Notes: generated from the sequence alone by a model not told the origin. 64,000 nt of DNA from Carnobacterium pleistocenium FTR1 (GCF_000744285.1 NZ_JQLQ01000002.1:2232001-2296000), one strand, 5' to 3'; positions 49,086-59,472 are shown, counted from the stretch's first letter. Numbers and translations: made by a program.

Positions 49086-49967
49086 TTATTCGTTTTCTAA
49101 TTTCTTACCCAACTCAATAATGTATTCATTCAATGAATCTTTAATTTCTGGATGTTTCAAGCCATATTGAATACTTGTTTTTAAGAAACCAAATTTATCT
49201 CCAACATCGTAACGAATTCCTTTAAACTCATGCGCAAATACACGTTGCGTTTTATTTAAGGTATCGATTGCATCTGTTAATTGGATTTCATTTCCAGCTC
49301 CTGGTTCTTGGTTTTCTAAAATATCAAAAATTTCAGGAGTTAAAAGATAACGACCAATGATTGCTAAATCACTTGGAGCATCTTCAGGATTTGGCTTTTC
49401 AACAAAACGACGAACATTATATGTGGTTTCATCTACTTGTCCTTCAACATCGATGATACCATATTTAGATGTCTCTTCATGTGGAACTTTCATCACTGCA
49501 ATATTTGATGCATGCGTTTTGTCGTATCCATTGATCAATTGTTTTGTTAAAGGAACTTCATCTTCCATCAAGTCATCTCCAAGCATCACAACAAATGGTT
49601 CATTTCCAACAAATGCTTTAGCTTGTAAGACAGCATCTCCTAAACCTTTTGGATAAGATTGGCGAACGAAAAACAAGTTTAAACCTGTTGTTTCTTCGAC
49701 TAATTCTAACAGTTCCATTTTTCCTTTAGACTTTAGATTCGCTTCTAATTCTGGATTAGAGTCAAAGTGATCCTCAATAGGCCTTTTGCTTTTTCCAGTT
49801 ACAATTAGAATATCTTCAATTCCCGAGTTGATTGCTTCTTCAACAATAAATTGAATCGTTGGTTTGTCTACGATTGGCAACATTTCTTTAGCCATCGCTT
49901 TTGTTGCTGGTAAAAATCTTGTTCCTAACCCTGCAGCCGGAATAACTGCTTTGCGTACTTTTTGCAT
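49086..49967 (-). CDS. galU: UTP-glucose-1-phosphate uridylyltransferase
   Basis: A 293-residue nucleotidyltransferase. The UTP-binding loop [22 protein letters not shown], the catalytic-site [11 protein letters not shown] and LGDDLM are typical. It makes UDP-glucose from glucose-1-phosphate supplied by PgcA (45.5 kb). It is last in hprK-lgt-gpsA-galU, 48 nt after gpsA. Confidence 0.96.
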   Translation of the reverse strand: MQKVRKAVIPAAGLGTRFLPATKAMAKEMLPIVDKPTIQFIVEEAINSGIEDILIVTGKSKRPIEDHFDSNPELEANLKSKGKMELLELVEETTGLNLFFVRQSYPKGLGDAVLQAKAFVGNEPFVVMLGDDLMEDEVPLTKQLINGYDKTHASNIAVMKVPHEETSKYGIIDVEGQVDETTYNVRRFVEKPNPEDAPSDLAIIGRYLLTPEIFDILENQEPGAGNEIQLTDAIDTLNKTQRVFAHEFKGIRYDVGDKFGFLKTSIQYGLKHPEIKDSLNEYIIELGKKLENE

Positions 49968-50015
49968 ATATTGTATTCCCCCAATTAATTAGATGATAGT
50001 TATTTATTCCCTATT

Positions 50016-51020
50016 TTATGCTTCAGATTTGCCATCCCGTTTCATTAAAGAAACGATGATATCTTCCACGTTAGCTCCATTGTACAGTACTTCGTAGATT
50101 GCTGCAGTGATTGGCATCTCAATTTCCTTTTGTTTGGCTAATTCGTATGCAGCTTTAGTCGTTGCGATTCCTTCTACAACCATTCCCATACTTTCGAGAA
50201 CTTCTTTCAAACTGTTACCTTTACCTAACATGTAACCCGCTCTCCAGTTTCTAGAGTGGACACTCGTACAAGTCACGATCAAGTCTCCTACACCGCTTAA
50301 TCCTAGAAAAGTCATAGGATCTGCTCCAAACGCTACCCCTAAACGACTTATCTCGGCCAGTCCTCTGGTCATCAAAGCTGCTTTTGCATTGTCTCCATAA
50401 CCTAGTCCTTGCAATGCTCCAGCACCTACTGCGATAATGTTTTTCAAAGCAGCCCCTAGTTCAACTCCGATAATATCGTTATTTGTGTATACTCTAAAAT
50501 AATCGTTCATAAACAAATCCTGAACTACTTTAGCAGCTTCTTCGCTTTTTGAAGCCGCAGTGATGGTTGTTAGATCTTTGACCGCTACTTCTTCAGCATG
50601 ACTTGGACCAGATAAAACTACCACAGCTTGTCTTTTGCTTTCTGGGATTTCTTCTTCTAATATTTCTGAAATACGTTTATGACTCTCTTGCTCTAACCCT
50701 TTACTTGCATGAACGATAACCGTTGACTTAGTTATAAAAGGTACAATACTTTTCGCTACTTCACGAATGGCTTTCGTTGGGATCACAAAAACAATAACAT
50801 CTGCATCTTTGATTGCTTCTTCAACAAGAGAAGTTGCTTTAATATTTTCAGCTAAAACGGCAGAAGGCAGATAACTTTTGTTGGTATGTTTAATGTTGAT
50901 TTCATCTGCTTGTTTTGTTTTATGGCTCCATAAGCAAACAGCATTCCCATTTTCTTCTAACACCATTGCTAAAGCTGTCCCCCAGGAACCCGCTCCTAAA
51001 ACAGCTACTTTCTTTGACAT
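50016..51020 (-). CDS. gpsA: Glycerol-3-phosphate dehydrogenase (NAD(P)+)
   Basis: A 334-residue dehydrogenase. N-terminal Rossmann motif [21 protein letters not shown], catalytic Lys in [17 protein letters not shown], and [12 protein letters not shown] are present. It makes glycerol-3-phosphate for phospholipid (and teichoic acid) synthesis. It follows lgt by 21 nt, so membrane lipid supply and lipoprotein maturation are co-expressed. Confidence 0.96.
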   Translation of the reverse strand: MSKKVAVLGAGSWGTALAMVLEENGNAVCLWSHKTKQADEINIKHTNKSYLPSAVLAENIKATSLVEEAIKDADVIVFVIPTKAIREVAKSIVPFITKSTVIVHASKGLEQESHKRISEILEEEIPESKRQAVVVLSGPSHAEEVAVKDLTTITAASKSEEAAKVVQDLFMNDYFRVYTNNDIIGVELGAALKNIIAVGAGALQGLGYGDNAKAALMTRGLAEISRLGVAFGADPMTFLGLSGVGDLIVTCTSVHSRNWRAGYMLGKGNSLKEVLESMGMVVEGIATTKAAYELAKQKEIEMPITAAIYEVLYNGANVEDIIVSLMKRDGKSEA

Positions 51021-51041
51021 CTTATTCAGACTCCTTTATCT

Positions 51042-51902
51042 CTATTGCTTTTTTTTTGAAATTTTTTTCTTTTTTTCTTGCTTCATTCCATCTGTATAAT
51101 ACGGAACAGGTGGATAATCTCTTCTTCTATTGAACCATAGATAAATTGTTCCTAAAAATAGGACTAAAGATAAAGCTTGCGATACACGAATAAAATTAAA
51201 AATCCATAAGCTATCCGTTCTAAGACCTTCAATAAAGAAACGTCCAAAAGAATACCAAAGTACATAACTCAATGCCACTTCACCTTGTCGCAATAACTGT
51301 TTTTTATTGCGCAACACTATAATTAACATAAAACCAAATAAGCTCCATAGTGATTCATAAAGAAAAGTAGGGTGATAATAAACGCCACCAATTTCCATTT
51401 GTTTGATAATAAATTCAGGCAAAAACAAGTTTTCTAAAAATGATCTAGTTACTTCTCCACCATGTGCTTCTTGGTTCATAAAATTTCCCCAACGGCCAAT
51501 AGCTTGAGCAAGCAATACGTTAGGCGCCAAGATATCTAGCATTAACCATATTGGAATACCATTCTTTTTTGTATACCAATATACTGTTAATCCTCCAGCG
51601 ATCAAGCCGCCGTAGATTGCTATACCACCATTCCAAATTGCCAAGATTTGACCAGGATTTTCAATATAATAACCTAATTCAAACAACACATAATATAATC
51701 GTGCTCCAATAAAAGCTATTGGTAATGCCCAAAGAGCCATATCTACGATATGATCCCCTTTGATTCCTCTTTTTTCTGCTTCTCGTGTACTTAGAAAAAT
51801 AGCTACAAATATGGCTGAAGCTATAATGACTCCGTACCAATATATCTCTAATGGCCCAAATGAAATAGCTATTGGATCAATAGTCCCTAAAAATCTGTTC
51901 AT
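51042..51902 (-). CDS. lgt: Prolipoprotein diacylglyceryl transferase
   Basis: A 286-residue protein with about seven membrane helices. The Lgt signature GRWGNFMNQEAHGGEVT (about residues 136-152) includes the conserved Arg, Asn and His-Gly. It attaches diacylglycerol to the lipobox Cys of prelipoproteins such as MetQ and PstS. The C-terminus is a Lys-rich tail. It lies 19 nt after hprK, the common Firmicutes arrangement. Confidence 0.96.
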   Translation of the reverse strand: MNRFLGTIDPIAISFGPLEIYWYGVIIASAIFVAIFLSTREAEKRGIKGDHIVDMALWALPIAFIGARLYYVLFELGYYIENPGQILAIWNGGIAIYGGLIAGGLTVYWYTKKNGIPIWLMLDILAPNVLLAQAIGRWGNFMNQEAHGGEVTRSFLENLFLPEFIIKQMEIGGVYYHPTFLYESLWSLFGFMLIIVLRNKKQLLRQGEVALSYVLWYSFGRFFIEGLRTDSLWIFNFIRVSQALSLVLFLGTIYLWFNRRRDYPPVPYYTDGMKQEKKKKISKKKQ

Positions 51903-51921
51903 CTTTTAATCTCCATCCTTA

Positions 51922-52854
51922 CTATTCAAGCGAATTTTTTTTGATCAAATTTTCTAAATTTCGTTCAAAGGTTTCGGTAGCATTATACCCCATATTTTTT
52001 GCTCGGGTATTCATAGCAGCACTCTCAATGATAACGGCTAAATTTCGTCCTGTTTTAACAGGAATTGAGATTTTTGGAATATCGACATCTAAAATGCGTT
52101 TTTTTTCATCTCCGCTACCCAGTCTGTCATAGGTTTTTTCTTTGTCCCATAACTCTAAATTAACAACTAGGTTAACTATTTTGCTTAACCGAATTGAACC
52201 AACACCAAACAAATTCACAACATCTATAATACCAACTCCACGAATTTCAAGTAAATGGCTTAAAATTTCAGGTGGTTCTCCCACAATTTTCCTATCATCC
52301 ATCATGTACATTTCAACTCGATCATCTGCTACTAGTCGATGACCTCTTTGAATTAATTCTAGAGCTGTTTCACTTTTACCTACACCACTATCTCCAGTGA
52401 TCATAACACCCATTCCATATATATCTACTAATACGCCATGCATAGATATTCGTTCAGCTAGCTGTGCTTCTAGAAAATTGGTTACATTACTCGATAATCG
52501 CGTAGTCGATTGTTTAGATGAAAGTAAAGGAATTTCTTTTTCAGTGGTTGCTTGTACCAATTCTTTTGGGGGTGTCAACCCTCTTGCAACAAGAAAAGCT
52601 GGAGTTTCTACATGACACATTCTTCTCATGACGATCAGCCGCTCATCACTAGTCATTTGTTCAGAGAATGATATTTCCGTTTTTCCAAACAATTGGATAC
52701 GCTCCTGGGGATAATAATTAAAATAGCCAGTTAGTTCTAGGCCTGGACGTGAAATATCCTCAGTTAAAATTTCACGATCAAGAAATTCCTCTCCGTTATG
52801 TACTACTAAATTCAGAGAGTCCACTAATTTTTTTACAGTCACACTTTTAGTCAT
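51922..52854 (-). CDS. hprK: HPr kinase/phosphorylase
   Basis: A 310-residue bifunctional enzyme. The P-loop GDSGVGKSETALELIQRGH (about residues 153-171) and the HprK signature LEIRGVGIIDVVNLFG are clear. It phosphorylates HPr on Ser46 (ATP, fructose-bisphosphate) for CcpA-mediated control or removes that phosphate. It heads the hprK-lgt-gpsA-galU operon and so is the hub for the cre sites suggested upstream of ald, pgcA and the LevR-type gene. Confidence 0.97.
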   Translation of the reverse strand: MTKSVTVKKLVDSLNLVVHNGEEFLDREILTEDISRPGLELTGYFNYYPQERIQLFGKTEISFSEQMTSDERLIVMRRMCHVETPAFLVARGLTPPKELVQATTEKEIPLLSSKQSTTRLSSNVTNFLEAQLAERISMHGVLVDIYGMGVMITGDSGVGKSETALELIQRGHRLVADDRVEMYMMDDRKIVGEPPEILSHLLEIRGVGIIDVVNLFGVGSIRLSKIVNLVVNLELWDKEKTYDRLGSGDEKKRILDVDIPKISIPVKTGRNLAVIIESAAMNTRAKNMGYNATETFERNLENLIKKNSLE

Positions 52855-53041
52855 AATTTTTCTCCTCTATTCTAAAAATCATTTTTTCATTTTGATTACT
52901 TTATTTTTTCGCTTTAAAAACACTAGATAATTCTCATTTTACCATGTTAATGATACCGTTTAAAGGAAATCAAAAGAAAACCTATTCAAAAATATGAAAT
53001 GCTTTAAGAATGCCTGATTTTCCAATTTTAATTTAATAAAA

Positions 53042-53079
53042 AAAAGGATTGAGACAAAAGTAATTGTCCCAATCCTTTT
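53042..53079 (-). terminator. Terminator of the liaXYZ-like operon
   Basis: Hairpin AAAAGGATTGAGACAA with partner TTGTCCCAATCCTTTT and a U-rich end on the minus strand, 8 nt after the last gene. Confidence 0.88.
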
Positions 53080-53086
53080 CTACTTA

Positions 53087-53434
53087 TTAAGGTTTTCTGA
53101 ACTGGCTATTTATCAGCATATTGACTAGTGATATTAACATGGCAATAAGCATAGTCGCTCCAAAAGATGAAAATGCAAAACCACTCCCTACAATAGCAGA
53201 GGTCAAACTTAACATTCCCGCATTTATAACTATTGTAAATAATCCTAGCGTTAAGATAGTAATAGGCAATGATAAGATAAACAACACTGGTTTTACAGCC
53301 ATGTTTAATAGTGCCAAGACAATACTAGCACCTAATGATACCCAGATATTTTCCACATAGAACATATTTTGCAAAAAACCAGCTAAGGCTAAAAAGAGCA
53401 CTGCGTTAACAATAATTTTTTGCAGAAATCTCAT
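53087..53434 (-). CDS. liaZ: Holin-like four-helix membrane protein (LiaZ/YvlD-like)
   Basis: A 115-residue protein with four predicted membrane helices, of the phage-holin-IV/YvlD family (FLQKIIVNAVLFLALAGFL, LLNMAVKPVLFILSLPITI). In E. faecalis the homologue LiaZ is encoded with LiaX and LiaY and belongs to the LiaFSR response to daptomycin and antimicrobial peptides. The start codon overlaps the liaY-like stop, so they are coupled. Homology by family and order; not proven. Confidence 0.82.
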   Translation of the reverse strand: MRFLQKIIVNAVLFLALAGFLQNMFYVENIWVSLGASIVLALLNMAVKPVLFILSLPITILTLGLFTIVINAGMLSLTSAIVGSGFAFSSFGATMLIAMLISLVNMLINSQFRKP

Positions 53435-53730
53435 TAAAAGTCACTCCAGTCTTCCTCATCAACTTTTTTTCGTGGTTCTTTTTTTTCTGAATCATTATTA
53501 CTTGGGTTAAATCCATGCATAGTAGGATTTTTATGATCGTTATATCTAGGTGCTTCAGGAATCAGTATAGCTAGAACGATATAAAGAATAAAAGGCGTTC
53601 CCACTCCAATCAAAGTAGCTGCTCCGTAAATAATACGAAGTAAAGTTGGATCAAAGCCAAAATATTCTGCAATTCCAGCTAGCACCCCGCTAACCATCTT
53701 ATTATCTCTTGATTTTGTTAATTTTTTCAT
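53434..53730 (-). CDS. liaY: PspC-domain protein (LiaY/YvlC-like)
   Basis: A 98-residue PspC-family protein. The PspC core SRDNKMVSGVLAGIAEYFG is followed by one long membrane helix and a charged tail. In E. faecalis LiaY links LiaX to the membrane and phospholipid remodelling. ATG 53730 has GAGGTG at 7 nt; an ATG two codons upstream is one base from the SD and less likely. Second gene of the three-gene unit. Confidence 0.85.
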   Translation of the reverse strand: MKKLTKSRDNKMVSGVLAGIAEYFGFDPTLLRIIYGAATLIGVGTPFILYIVLAILIPEAPRYNDHKNPTMHGFNPSNNDSEKKEPRKKVDEEDWSDF

Positions 53731-53771
53731 ATCCATTCACCTCACTTATTTTTTTAGCTCTATTAACTGCT

Positions 53772-55364
53772 TTATTCTGCTTCTTTCAAAAGAATATCAC
53801 CTGTTGTTGTTTCTAATTTCAACACTAATAGTTGAGTATCCTTTATTCTTCTAAATTCTAGAAGTTGACTTATACGATCTTTTTTTTCTTTTAATACCTC
53901 AAGATTTTCAACACGATTTTGAATAGTTCCTAAATTACTTTTCGCTTCGCCCTCAACGCTATAGTTTTTAGGGAAGGATACTTTTACGCTGCCATTGACA
54001 GAAGAAGCTGCCATACGAGTCAAGTCTTCGCCTTCTAAAGTAACTTTTACAGTTCCATTAACCGTTGATAAATTCCCGCTCTTAATTTTACCATGTGTGA
54101 TGATTCCACCATTTACACTTTTCACCATCAAATCTCTCACAGTGCTATTTTCTACTGTAACAGTACCATTAACACCATCAGTTTCCAACATTGTTGCCGT
54201 AAGATTTTGGAAAATTACATTTCCATTTGTACATTTGACGTAGAAATCTTTTCCTTCTAAATCTTCAAACTTCACATTCCCATTCAACAAATTAATCGCT
54301 GTATGATCATACACTCTATTAGGAAGATAGAAGACTAAGTCACAACGTATCCGTTTATTTGGAACATGGAATACCATTTTTTCTTCTGTTACTTCAACAG
54401 TACTTCGTTTTTCAAAAGCTTCTAACGGAGTTGCTGTATCTAATTTTCCATATATTTTTATTTCAGCTGCTACTTTGATGTCTTGGCTATCCCAATTTTT
54501 AAATAATACGTTTCCGTTTGCAACTTTTATATCTAGAATAGATACAGAACTTTCAGGATAGTTGAATTCATGTGTGAATTTAGTTGAAGCTAAGCCAGGA
54601 ACACGAACATTTAAATCTTTCCAATCCATATTTTCCATTACACTTGAGAAGGTGTTTTTCATAAACTTACCGAATTGGTTTCCAGTATCGACTACTTTAC
54701 CCGTTACTTGGTTCAACGTTTCATCCATTGTTTCTTTCCAATCTTCAGGTATCTCAAATTTCTCTGTAATTTGTTTCTTTTGGGTTCCCCATTGTTTTCT
54801 TTTTACCGTCTTCAACTGATTTTCCAATGCTACTTTATCCTCTTCTAAGTCTTCAAGTTGCACTTTTAATTCATTGATTTCATTTTTCATTTGCTTCATT
54901 TCTGGTGCTTTTTCAGTATTTAATCCTTCTAAATCTTCCTTCGTTTCAAGTACCATTAGTTTTTCTTGAACTAATCTAAGTTTGCTTTTGACTGTAGCAA
55001 TTTCTAGATTTTTTTCATCTAATTTAACCGAGTAAGAGGAAGCTTCATTGGATAGGCTTTCTAATATTTTTTCAAGCTGCTCACGGTCCTTTTGTTCTTC
55101 ACTAGAAAAGTCTTCAGCTTGATTGTTTTTTTCAGATGTTGAAAATTCAGGAGTACTTGTCAAGTCTTCAAATTGAGGGTCTTCAGGACCTTTAGGTGGA
55201 ATAGGCGGAATATTTTTTTGTTCTTCAGTATGAGTATGCGCTTGTTCTTTCTTAATTGCTTCTTTGCCTTCTTTTTTTGCTGCATTTTCTAATAATACTA
55301 AAGCTTCTTCAGTAGAGATAATTCCTTGTTTGACTAACTCGAGTATTCTTTCTCTTTGTTTCAT
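53772..55364 (-). CDS. liaX: DUF4097 protein, LiaX/YvlB-like envelope stress protein
   Basis: A 530-residue protein. Residues 1-40 are a small helical N-terminal domain (ERILELVKQGIISTEEALVLL), 40-100 an acidic, Pro-rich linker, 100-195 a coiled coil of Glu/Lys/Leu-rich heptads, and about 265-520 the repeated beta-strand DUF4097 region (NGNVLFKNW, LLNGNVKF, CTNGNVIFQN, VNGTVTVENS). In E. faecalis LiaX has the same layout; its released N-terminal domain signals peptide attack. There is no signal peptide. It heads the operon with the GTCCTATGAC-marked promoter. Confidence 0.87.
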   Translation of the reverse strand: MKQRERILELVKQGIISTEEALVLLENAAKKEGKEAIKKEQAHTHTEEQKNIPPIPPKGPEDPQFEDLTSTPEFSTSEKNNQAEDFSSEEQKDREQLEKILESLSNEASSYSVKLDEKNLEIATVKSKLRLVQEKLMVLETKEDLEGLNTEKAPEMKQMKNEINELKVQLEDLEEDKVALENQLKTVKRKQWGTQKKQITEKFEIPEDWKETMDETLNQVTGKVVDTGNQFGKFMKNTFSSVMENMDWKDLNVRVPGLASTKFTHEFNYPESSVSILDIKVANGNVLFKNWDSQDIKVAAEIKIYGKLDTATPLEAFEKRSTVEVTEEKMVFHVPNKRIRCDLVFYLPNRVYDHTAINLLNGNVKFEDLEGKDFYVKCTNGNVIFQNLTATMLETDGVNGTVTVENSTVRDLMVKSVNGGIITHGKIKSGNLSTVNGTVKVTLEGEDLTRMAASSVNGSVKVSFPKNYSVEGEAKSNLGTIQNRVENLEVLKEKKDRISQLLEFRRIKDTQLLVLKLETTTGDILLKEAE

Positions 55365-55463
55365 GGTCAGTTCCTCCTTAAATTCTTCTAGTTTATTTAA
55401 TAATGAATGATAATGGTTAGCTGCTATTTTCTTAGGCTACGCTGTGCCTTTGTTCTTATCATT

Positions 55464-55497
55464 ATTATGCGTCATCTAAAGAAATTTGTCATAGGAC
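55464..55497 (-). promoter_or_regulatory. Candidate promoter and operator of liaXYZ-like operon
   Basis: On the minus strand ATGACA (55492-55487), 17 nt, CATAAT (55469-55464). The dyad GTCCTATGAC (55497-55488) covers the -35 edge. A LiaR/CesR-type response regulator site would be expected there, but no regulator gene is in the window and the consensus match is by eye. Confidence 0.45.
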
Positions 55498-55752
55498 TTA
55501 AGTACGATTTTATGGTCATTACATAGTCTCAACAAGAGTCAAGCTCTTCACGATTAGTTTAACATGAAACAAAAAAAATTTAAAAAGAAACACTTTAAAA
55601 AAAGCTGTTTAACCAATTAGGGCGATACAATAAACTAATTTGTTAGGAATTAAATTAGTTTAATTTTCCTGTTTGAAGGTAACAACCTATTCTTTCAAAA
55701 AAACCCTAATAATGGACTAAACTAATCCACTTATGCTAAAAATTATGGACCT
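55498..55752. other. Gene-free AT-rich region upstream of liaX
   Basis: No credible reading frame. The 9-mer ATTAGTTTA occurs four times (55553-55561, and reversed at 55631-55639 and 55718-55726, and again at 55654-55662). The middle two form a perfect 11-bp inverted repeat (TAAACTAATTT / AAATTAGTTTA). It could be a complex operator or a small RNA gene. Confidence 0.5.
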
Positions 55753-55754
55753 AA

Positions 55755-55801
55755 AAAAGGGTAAACCAAACTGTAATGAATCAGTTTGATGTACCCCTTT
55801 T
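55755..55801 (-). terminator. Terminator of uvrA
   Basis: Long imperfect hairpin (AAAAGGGTAAACCAAACTG with CAGTTTGATGTACCCCTTTT) with a U-run on the minus strand, 22 nt after the stop. Confidence 0.85.
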
Positions 55802-55823
55802 AAAAAAATATGCTTTTATTGAA

Positions 55824-58673
55824 TCAATTTATATTTTTCTCTCTTTTTTTATCTCTTTTTAAGATTTCATCTAGATACTTACCGGTATAGCTTTTCTTCG
55901 CCTTAGCTACTTCTTCTGGTGTACCTGTAGCGACAATAGTACCACCACCAGCTCCACCCTCTGGACCTAAGTCGATCACATAGTCAGCCGTTTTAATCAC
56001 ATCTAAATTATGCTCAATGACTAAGACGGTATTACCCGCTTCAACTAATCGATTTAATACCACTAGTAAACGTGCAATATCATCTGTATGCAACCCTGTA
56101 GTCGGTTCATCTAGGATATAGAAATTATCTCCATTTGAACTTTTGCGTAATTCACTAGCTAACTTCATACGTTGGGCTTCTCCACCTGATAATGTTGTAG
56201 CCGGTTGACCAAGTGTCACATACCCTAATCCTACATCAATAATGGTTTGAATTTTTTTGCGAATTTTAGGAACATTTTCAAAAAAGATAACGGCTTCCTC
56301 AACTGTCATATTCAGCACGTCTGAGACATTTTTACCTTTGTACCTAACTTCTAAAGTTTCCGAATTGTAACGTGTACCATGGCATATTTCACATGGTACA
56401 TACACGTCAGGAAGGAAATGCATCTCAATTTTTAGGATTCCATCTCCTCTGCAAGCTTCACAACGGCCACCTTTTACGTTGAAACTAAAACGCCCTTTTT
56501 TATACCCTCTTATTTTAGCTTCATTCGTTTGGGCGAATAAGTCGCGGATATCATCAAACACGCTTGTATAGGTTGCTGGATTGCTTCGAGGTGTTCGCCC
56601 GATTGGACTTTGATCGATATCGATCACTTTTTCTAACCCTTTATATCCTTCAATCGACTTGTATTTTCCAGGTTTTTGTTTTGAACGATTTAAATCACGA
56701 GACAATGTTTTTTTCAAAACAGCATTGACTAAAGAGCTTTTACCTGATCCCGAAACACCTGTAACAGCTATAAAACGACCTAATGGAAAATCGACATTCA
56801 CATTCTTTAAGTTGTTTTCAGCTGCCCCAATAACACGAATAACACCTTTATCTTCTGCTCTTCGCTCTTTTGGAACAGGTATAAATTTTTTCCCAGATAA
56901 ATAAGCACCGGTTAATGAATTTTTATTATTAGCAACTTCTTCAGGTGTTCCGATGGCCATGATTTCGCCACCTTTTTCACCAGCACCTGGACCTATGTCA
57001 ATCAAATAATCCGCTGCCATCATTGTGTCTTCATCGTGTTCGACTACAATCAATGTATTTCCTAAATCACGCATTTTTTTTAACGATTCAATTAAACGAT
57101 TGTTATCTCTTTGATGAAGTCCGATTGAAGGTTCATCTAGTATATACAAAACACCTGATAAATTAGAGCCAATTTGGGTTGCTAAACGAATACGTTGTGC
57201 TTCCCCACCTGACAATGTTCCAGCCGTTCGACTCAGTGTTAGATAATTTAATCCAACATTTTTCAAGAAAGATAAGCGATCATTCACTTCTTTCAAGATA
57301 GGTCTTGCAATCATTTTTTCTTGCTCAGACAAAGGTAAATCAATAAAAAATTGAATAGAATTCTCAATAGGATATTCACAGACTTCGCCAATATCTTTCC
57401 CAGCAACTTTCACCGATAACGCTTCTGGACTTAATCTTTTTCCCCCACAAGTTTGACAAGTTAACTCATTCATATATAATCGCATTTGGTCTCTTGTAAA
57501 ATCACTACTCGTTTCACGGTAACGTCTTTCAATGTTCGTCAGTATACCTTCAAAAGGAATATCTACATCACGCATACCACCAAAATCATTTTTATGATGA
57601 AAATGGAATAATTCTCCATTTGAGCCATACAAAATTAACTCTTGATCTTTTTTCGGCAACTCTTCAAATGGAATCGTTTGATCAATGTTAAAATGTTTGC
57701 AGGCTTGTTTTAACATCTGTGGATAGTAATTCGAACTGATTGGGTTCCAAGGCAAAATAGCTCCATCTTTTAATGATAAGCTTTTATCCGGAACGACTAG
57801 ATCAATATCAACTTCTAGTTTAACACCCAAACCATCACAAACTGGGCAAGAACCAAAGGGGGAGTTAAACGAAAACAATCGAGGTTCTAATTCACCAACA
57901 CTAAATCCACAGTGCGGACAAGCATAGTGCTCACTAAATAGAACTTCCTCTTGTCCCATAATGTCCGCAATTGCATAACCTTCCGCCAAGCGTAAGGCTG
58001 CTTCAAAAGAATCAAATAAACGTGAACGAATACCCTCTTTCACTACGATTCGATCGATAACAATTTCAATATCGTGTTTTTTATTTTTCTCCAACTCAAT
58101 ATCATCAGAAATATCGTACATTTCTTTATCTACTCGTACACGTACATAACCTTCAGATTTAATTTTATCAAAAATTTTCTTGTGCTGTCCTTTTTTACCA
58201 GTAACAATTGGGGCTAATAGTTGAATTTTAGTTTGCTCAGGATATTCAAGTATACGATCCACCATCTGTTCAACAGACTGACTAGAAATTTCAGTCCCAT
58301 CATTTGGACAAATTGGGTGGCCTATACGAGCATAGAGCAATCTTAAATAATCGTTGATTTCCGTGACCGTTCCTACTGTGGAACGTGGGTTTTTACTGGT
58401 TGATTTTTGATCAATAGCGATAGCTGGACTTAATCCTTCTATACTATCTACGTCTGGTTTATCCATTTGACCAAGAAATTGACGAGCATATGCTGAGAGG
58501 CTTTCAACATAGCGTCTTTGCCCTTCCGCATACAAAGTATCGAAAGCTAAGGAGCTTTTACCAGACCCAGATAATCCAGTTACCACAACTAATTTATCTC
58601 TAGGTATGGTTACGTCAATATCTTTCAGATTATGCGAACGAGCACCCTTGACGGTAATCTTATCATGTGCCAT
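55824..58673 (-). CDS. uvrA: Excinuclease ABC subunit A
   Basis: A 949-residue damage-recognition ATPase of nucleotide excision repair. Two ABC modules: Walker [20 protein letters not shown] near residue 33 and [15 protein letters not shown] near 644, two signatures LSGGEAQR. Zinc-type Cys pairs appear in CPHCGF/CPVCDG, CQTCGG and [23 protein letters not shown] precedes ATG 58673. uvrB, usually adjacent in Firmicutes, is not upstream. A LexA-type box lies 138 nt upstream, so it should be SOS-induced. Confidence 0.97.
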   Translation of the reverse strand: MAHDKITVKGARSHNLKDIDVTIPRDKLVVVTGLSGSGKSSLAFDTLYAEGQRRYVESLSAYARQFLGQMDKPDVDSIEGLSPAIAIDQKSTSKNPRSTVGTVTEINDYLRLLYARIGHPICPNDGTEISSQSVEQMVDRILEYPEQTKIQLLAPIVTGKKGQHKKIFDKIKSEGYVRVRVDKEMYDISDDIELEKNKKHDIEIVIDRIVVKEGIRSRLFDSFEAALRLAEGYAIADIMGQEEVLFSEHYACPHCGFSVGELEPRLFSFNSPFGSCPVCDGLGVKLEVDIDLVVPDKSLSLKDGAILPWNPISSNYYPQMLKQACKHFNIDQTIPFEELPKKDQELILYGSNGELFHFHHKNDFGGMRDVDIPFEGILTNIERRYRETSSDFTRDQMRLYMNELTCQTCGGKRLSPEALSVKVAGKDIGEVCEYPIENSIQFFIDLPLSEQEKMIARPILKEVNDRLSFLKNVGLNYLTLSRTAGTLSGGEAQRIRLATQIGSNLSGVLYILDEPSIGLHQRDNNRLIESLKKMRDLGNTLIVVEHDEDTMMAADYLIDIGPGAGEKGGEIMAIGTPEEVANNKNSLTGAYLSGKKFIPVPKERRAEDKGVIRVIGAAENNLKNVNVDFPLGRFIAVTGVSGSGKSSLVNAVLKKTLSRDLNRSKQKPGKYKSIEGYKGLEKVIDIDQSPIGRTPRSNPATYTSVFDDIRDLFAQTNEAKIRGYKKGRFSFNVKGGRCEACRGDGILKIEMHFLPDVYVPCEICHGTRYNSETLEVRYKGKNVSDVLNMTVEEAVIFFENVPKIRKKIQTIIDVGLGYVTLGQPATTLSGGEAQRMKLASELRKSSNGDNFYILDEPTTGLHTDDIARLLVVLNRLVEAGNTVLVIEHNLDVIKTADYVIDLGPEGGAGGGTIVATGTPEEVAKAKKSYTGKYLDEILKRDKKREKNIN

Positions 58674-58747
58674 ATACTTACTTCCTTTTTTAGTTATTTT
58701 TACGTTTCTAATTTATTTATAAATTTAATTTTAATGGGAACACAAAA

Positions 58748-58773
58748 AATAGGATAGCAATTTGCACCCTATT
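58748..58773 (-). terminator. Terminator in the uvrA upstream region
   Basis: AATAGG / CCTATT with a nested GCAA-TTGC pair, then UUUU on the minus strand. It ends the HD gene transcript, but lies downstream of the LexA-box promoter, so it could also attenuate uvrA. Confidence 0.6.
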
Positions 58774-58784
58774 CATATCTTATT

Positions 58785-58824
58785 AGTTTATCATAATTCA
58801 TTCACTTTGGCGAACATTTGTTCA
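58785..58824 (-). promoter_or_regulatory. LexA (DinR) box and candidate uvrA promoter
   Basis: TGAACAAATGTTCG on the minus strand (58824-58811) matches the Gram-positive SOS box CGAACRNRYGTTCG at all but the first base. It overlaps the -35 region of a possible promoter with -10 TAAACT (58790-58785). It supports SOS control of uvrA. Confidence 0.78.
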
Positions 58825-58827
58825 TAT

Positions 58828-59472
58828 TTATTTTATTAACGAATCAGAAACAATTCTTTGAGTTATTTTTTGTAATTGATCTTGATTAGTAAAACTACTA
58901 CTTAATAGATCTGGCAACACTTCTTTCAAAAAATAGGTTGCGCTCGTCAAATGTTTAAACTTTAAAATAGTTGTTAAAGATTCTTCATATATTTCTGTGA
59001 ATACCCGTTCAGGATTGCCTTTTTGGATTTCTCCAAAAGATTCATACAATAGATCGATTTTATCTGAAACAGATAAAATTTGACCTTCCAGAGTATCATC
59101 TTTTCCTTCTTTTAATCGTTCAGAATAAGCGGCTTGAAATTCTTTTGGAATTTCTTTTTTTATAAAGTTTTCGGTCATTGAATCTTCTACGTCTGCTAAC
59201 AATTCTCTTAATTCAGGCGTGGCGTATTTGACTGGTGTTTTTATATCTCCTATAAATAGTTCTGTATAATCATGATTGAGCGCTTTTTCATATAATGCGC
59301 GCCAGTTAACCTCATATCCTGCTTGTTCTTCTACAGTTCCTAGAAATTGAGCGATCTGAGAAACTTTAAAAGAATGTGCTGCGACAGAGTGCTCTTCGTA
59401 TTTAAACTTTCCTGGACAACGGAAAATATTTTCTAAATCACTCAAACTTTTAATATATTGGTGCATCCCCAT
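58828..59472 (-). CDS. HD-domain protein, YfbR-like 5'-nucleotidase family
   Basis: A 214-residue HD-superfamily protein. Metal residues are visible as HSVAAHSFKV (about 27-36), NHDYTELFIGDI (His-Asp about 67-68) and SVSDKIDLLYE (about 133-143). YfbR-type proteins dephosphorylate deoxynucleoside 5'-monophosphates, so a nucleotide-pool role next to a repair gene is plausible (inference). SD AAGGGTG is 7 nt before the ATG. Monocistronic, between phoU and uvrA. Confidence 0.82.
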   Translation of the reverse strand: MGMHQYIKSLSDLENIFRCPGKFKYEEHSVAAHSFKVSQIAQFLGTVEEQAGYEVNWRALYEKALNHDYTELFIGDIKTPVKYATPELRELLADVEDSMTENFIKKEIPKEFQAAYSERLKEGKDDTLEGQILSVSDKIDLLYESFGEIQKGNPERVFTEIYEESLTTILKFKHLTSATYFLKEVLPDLLSSSFTNQDQLQKITQRIVSDSLIK

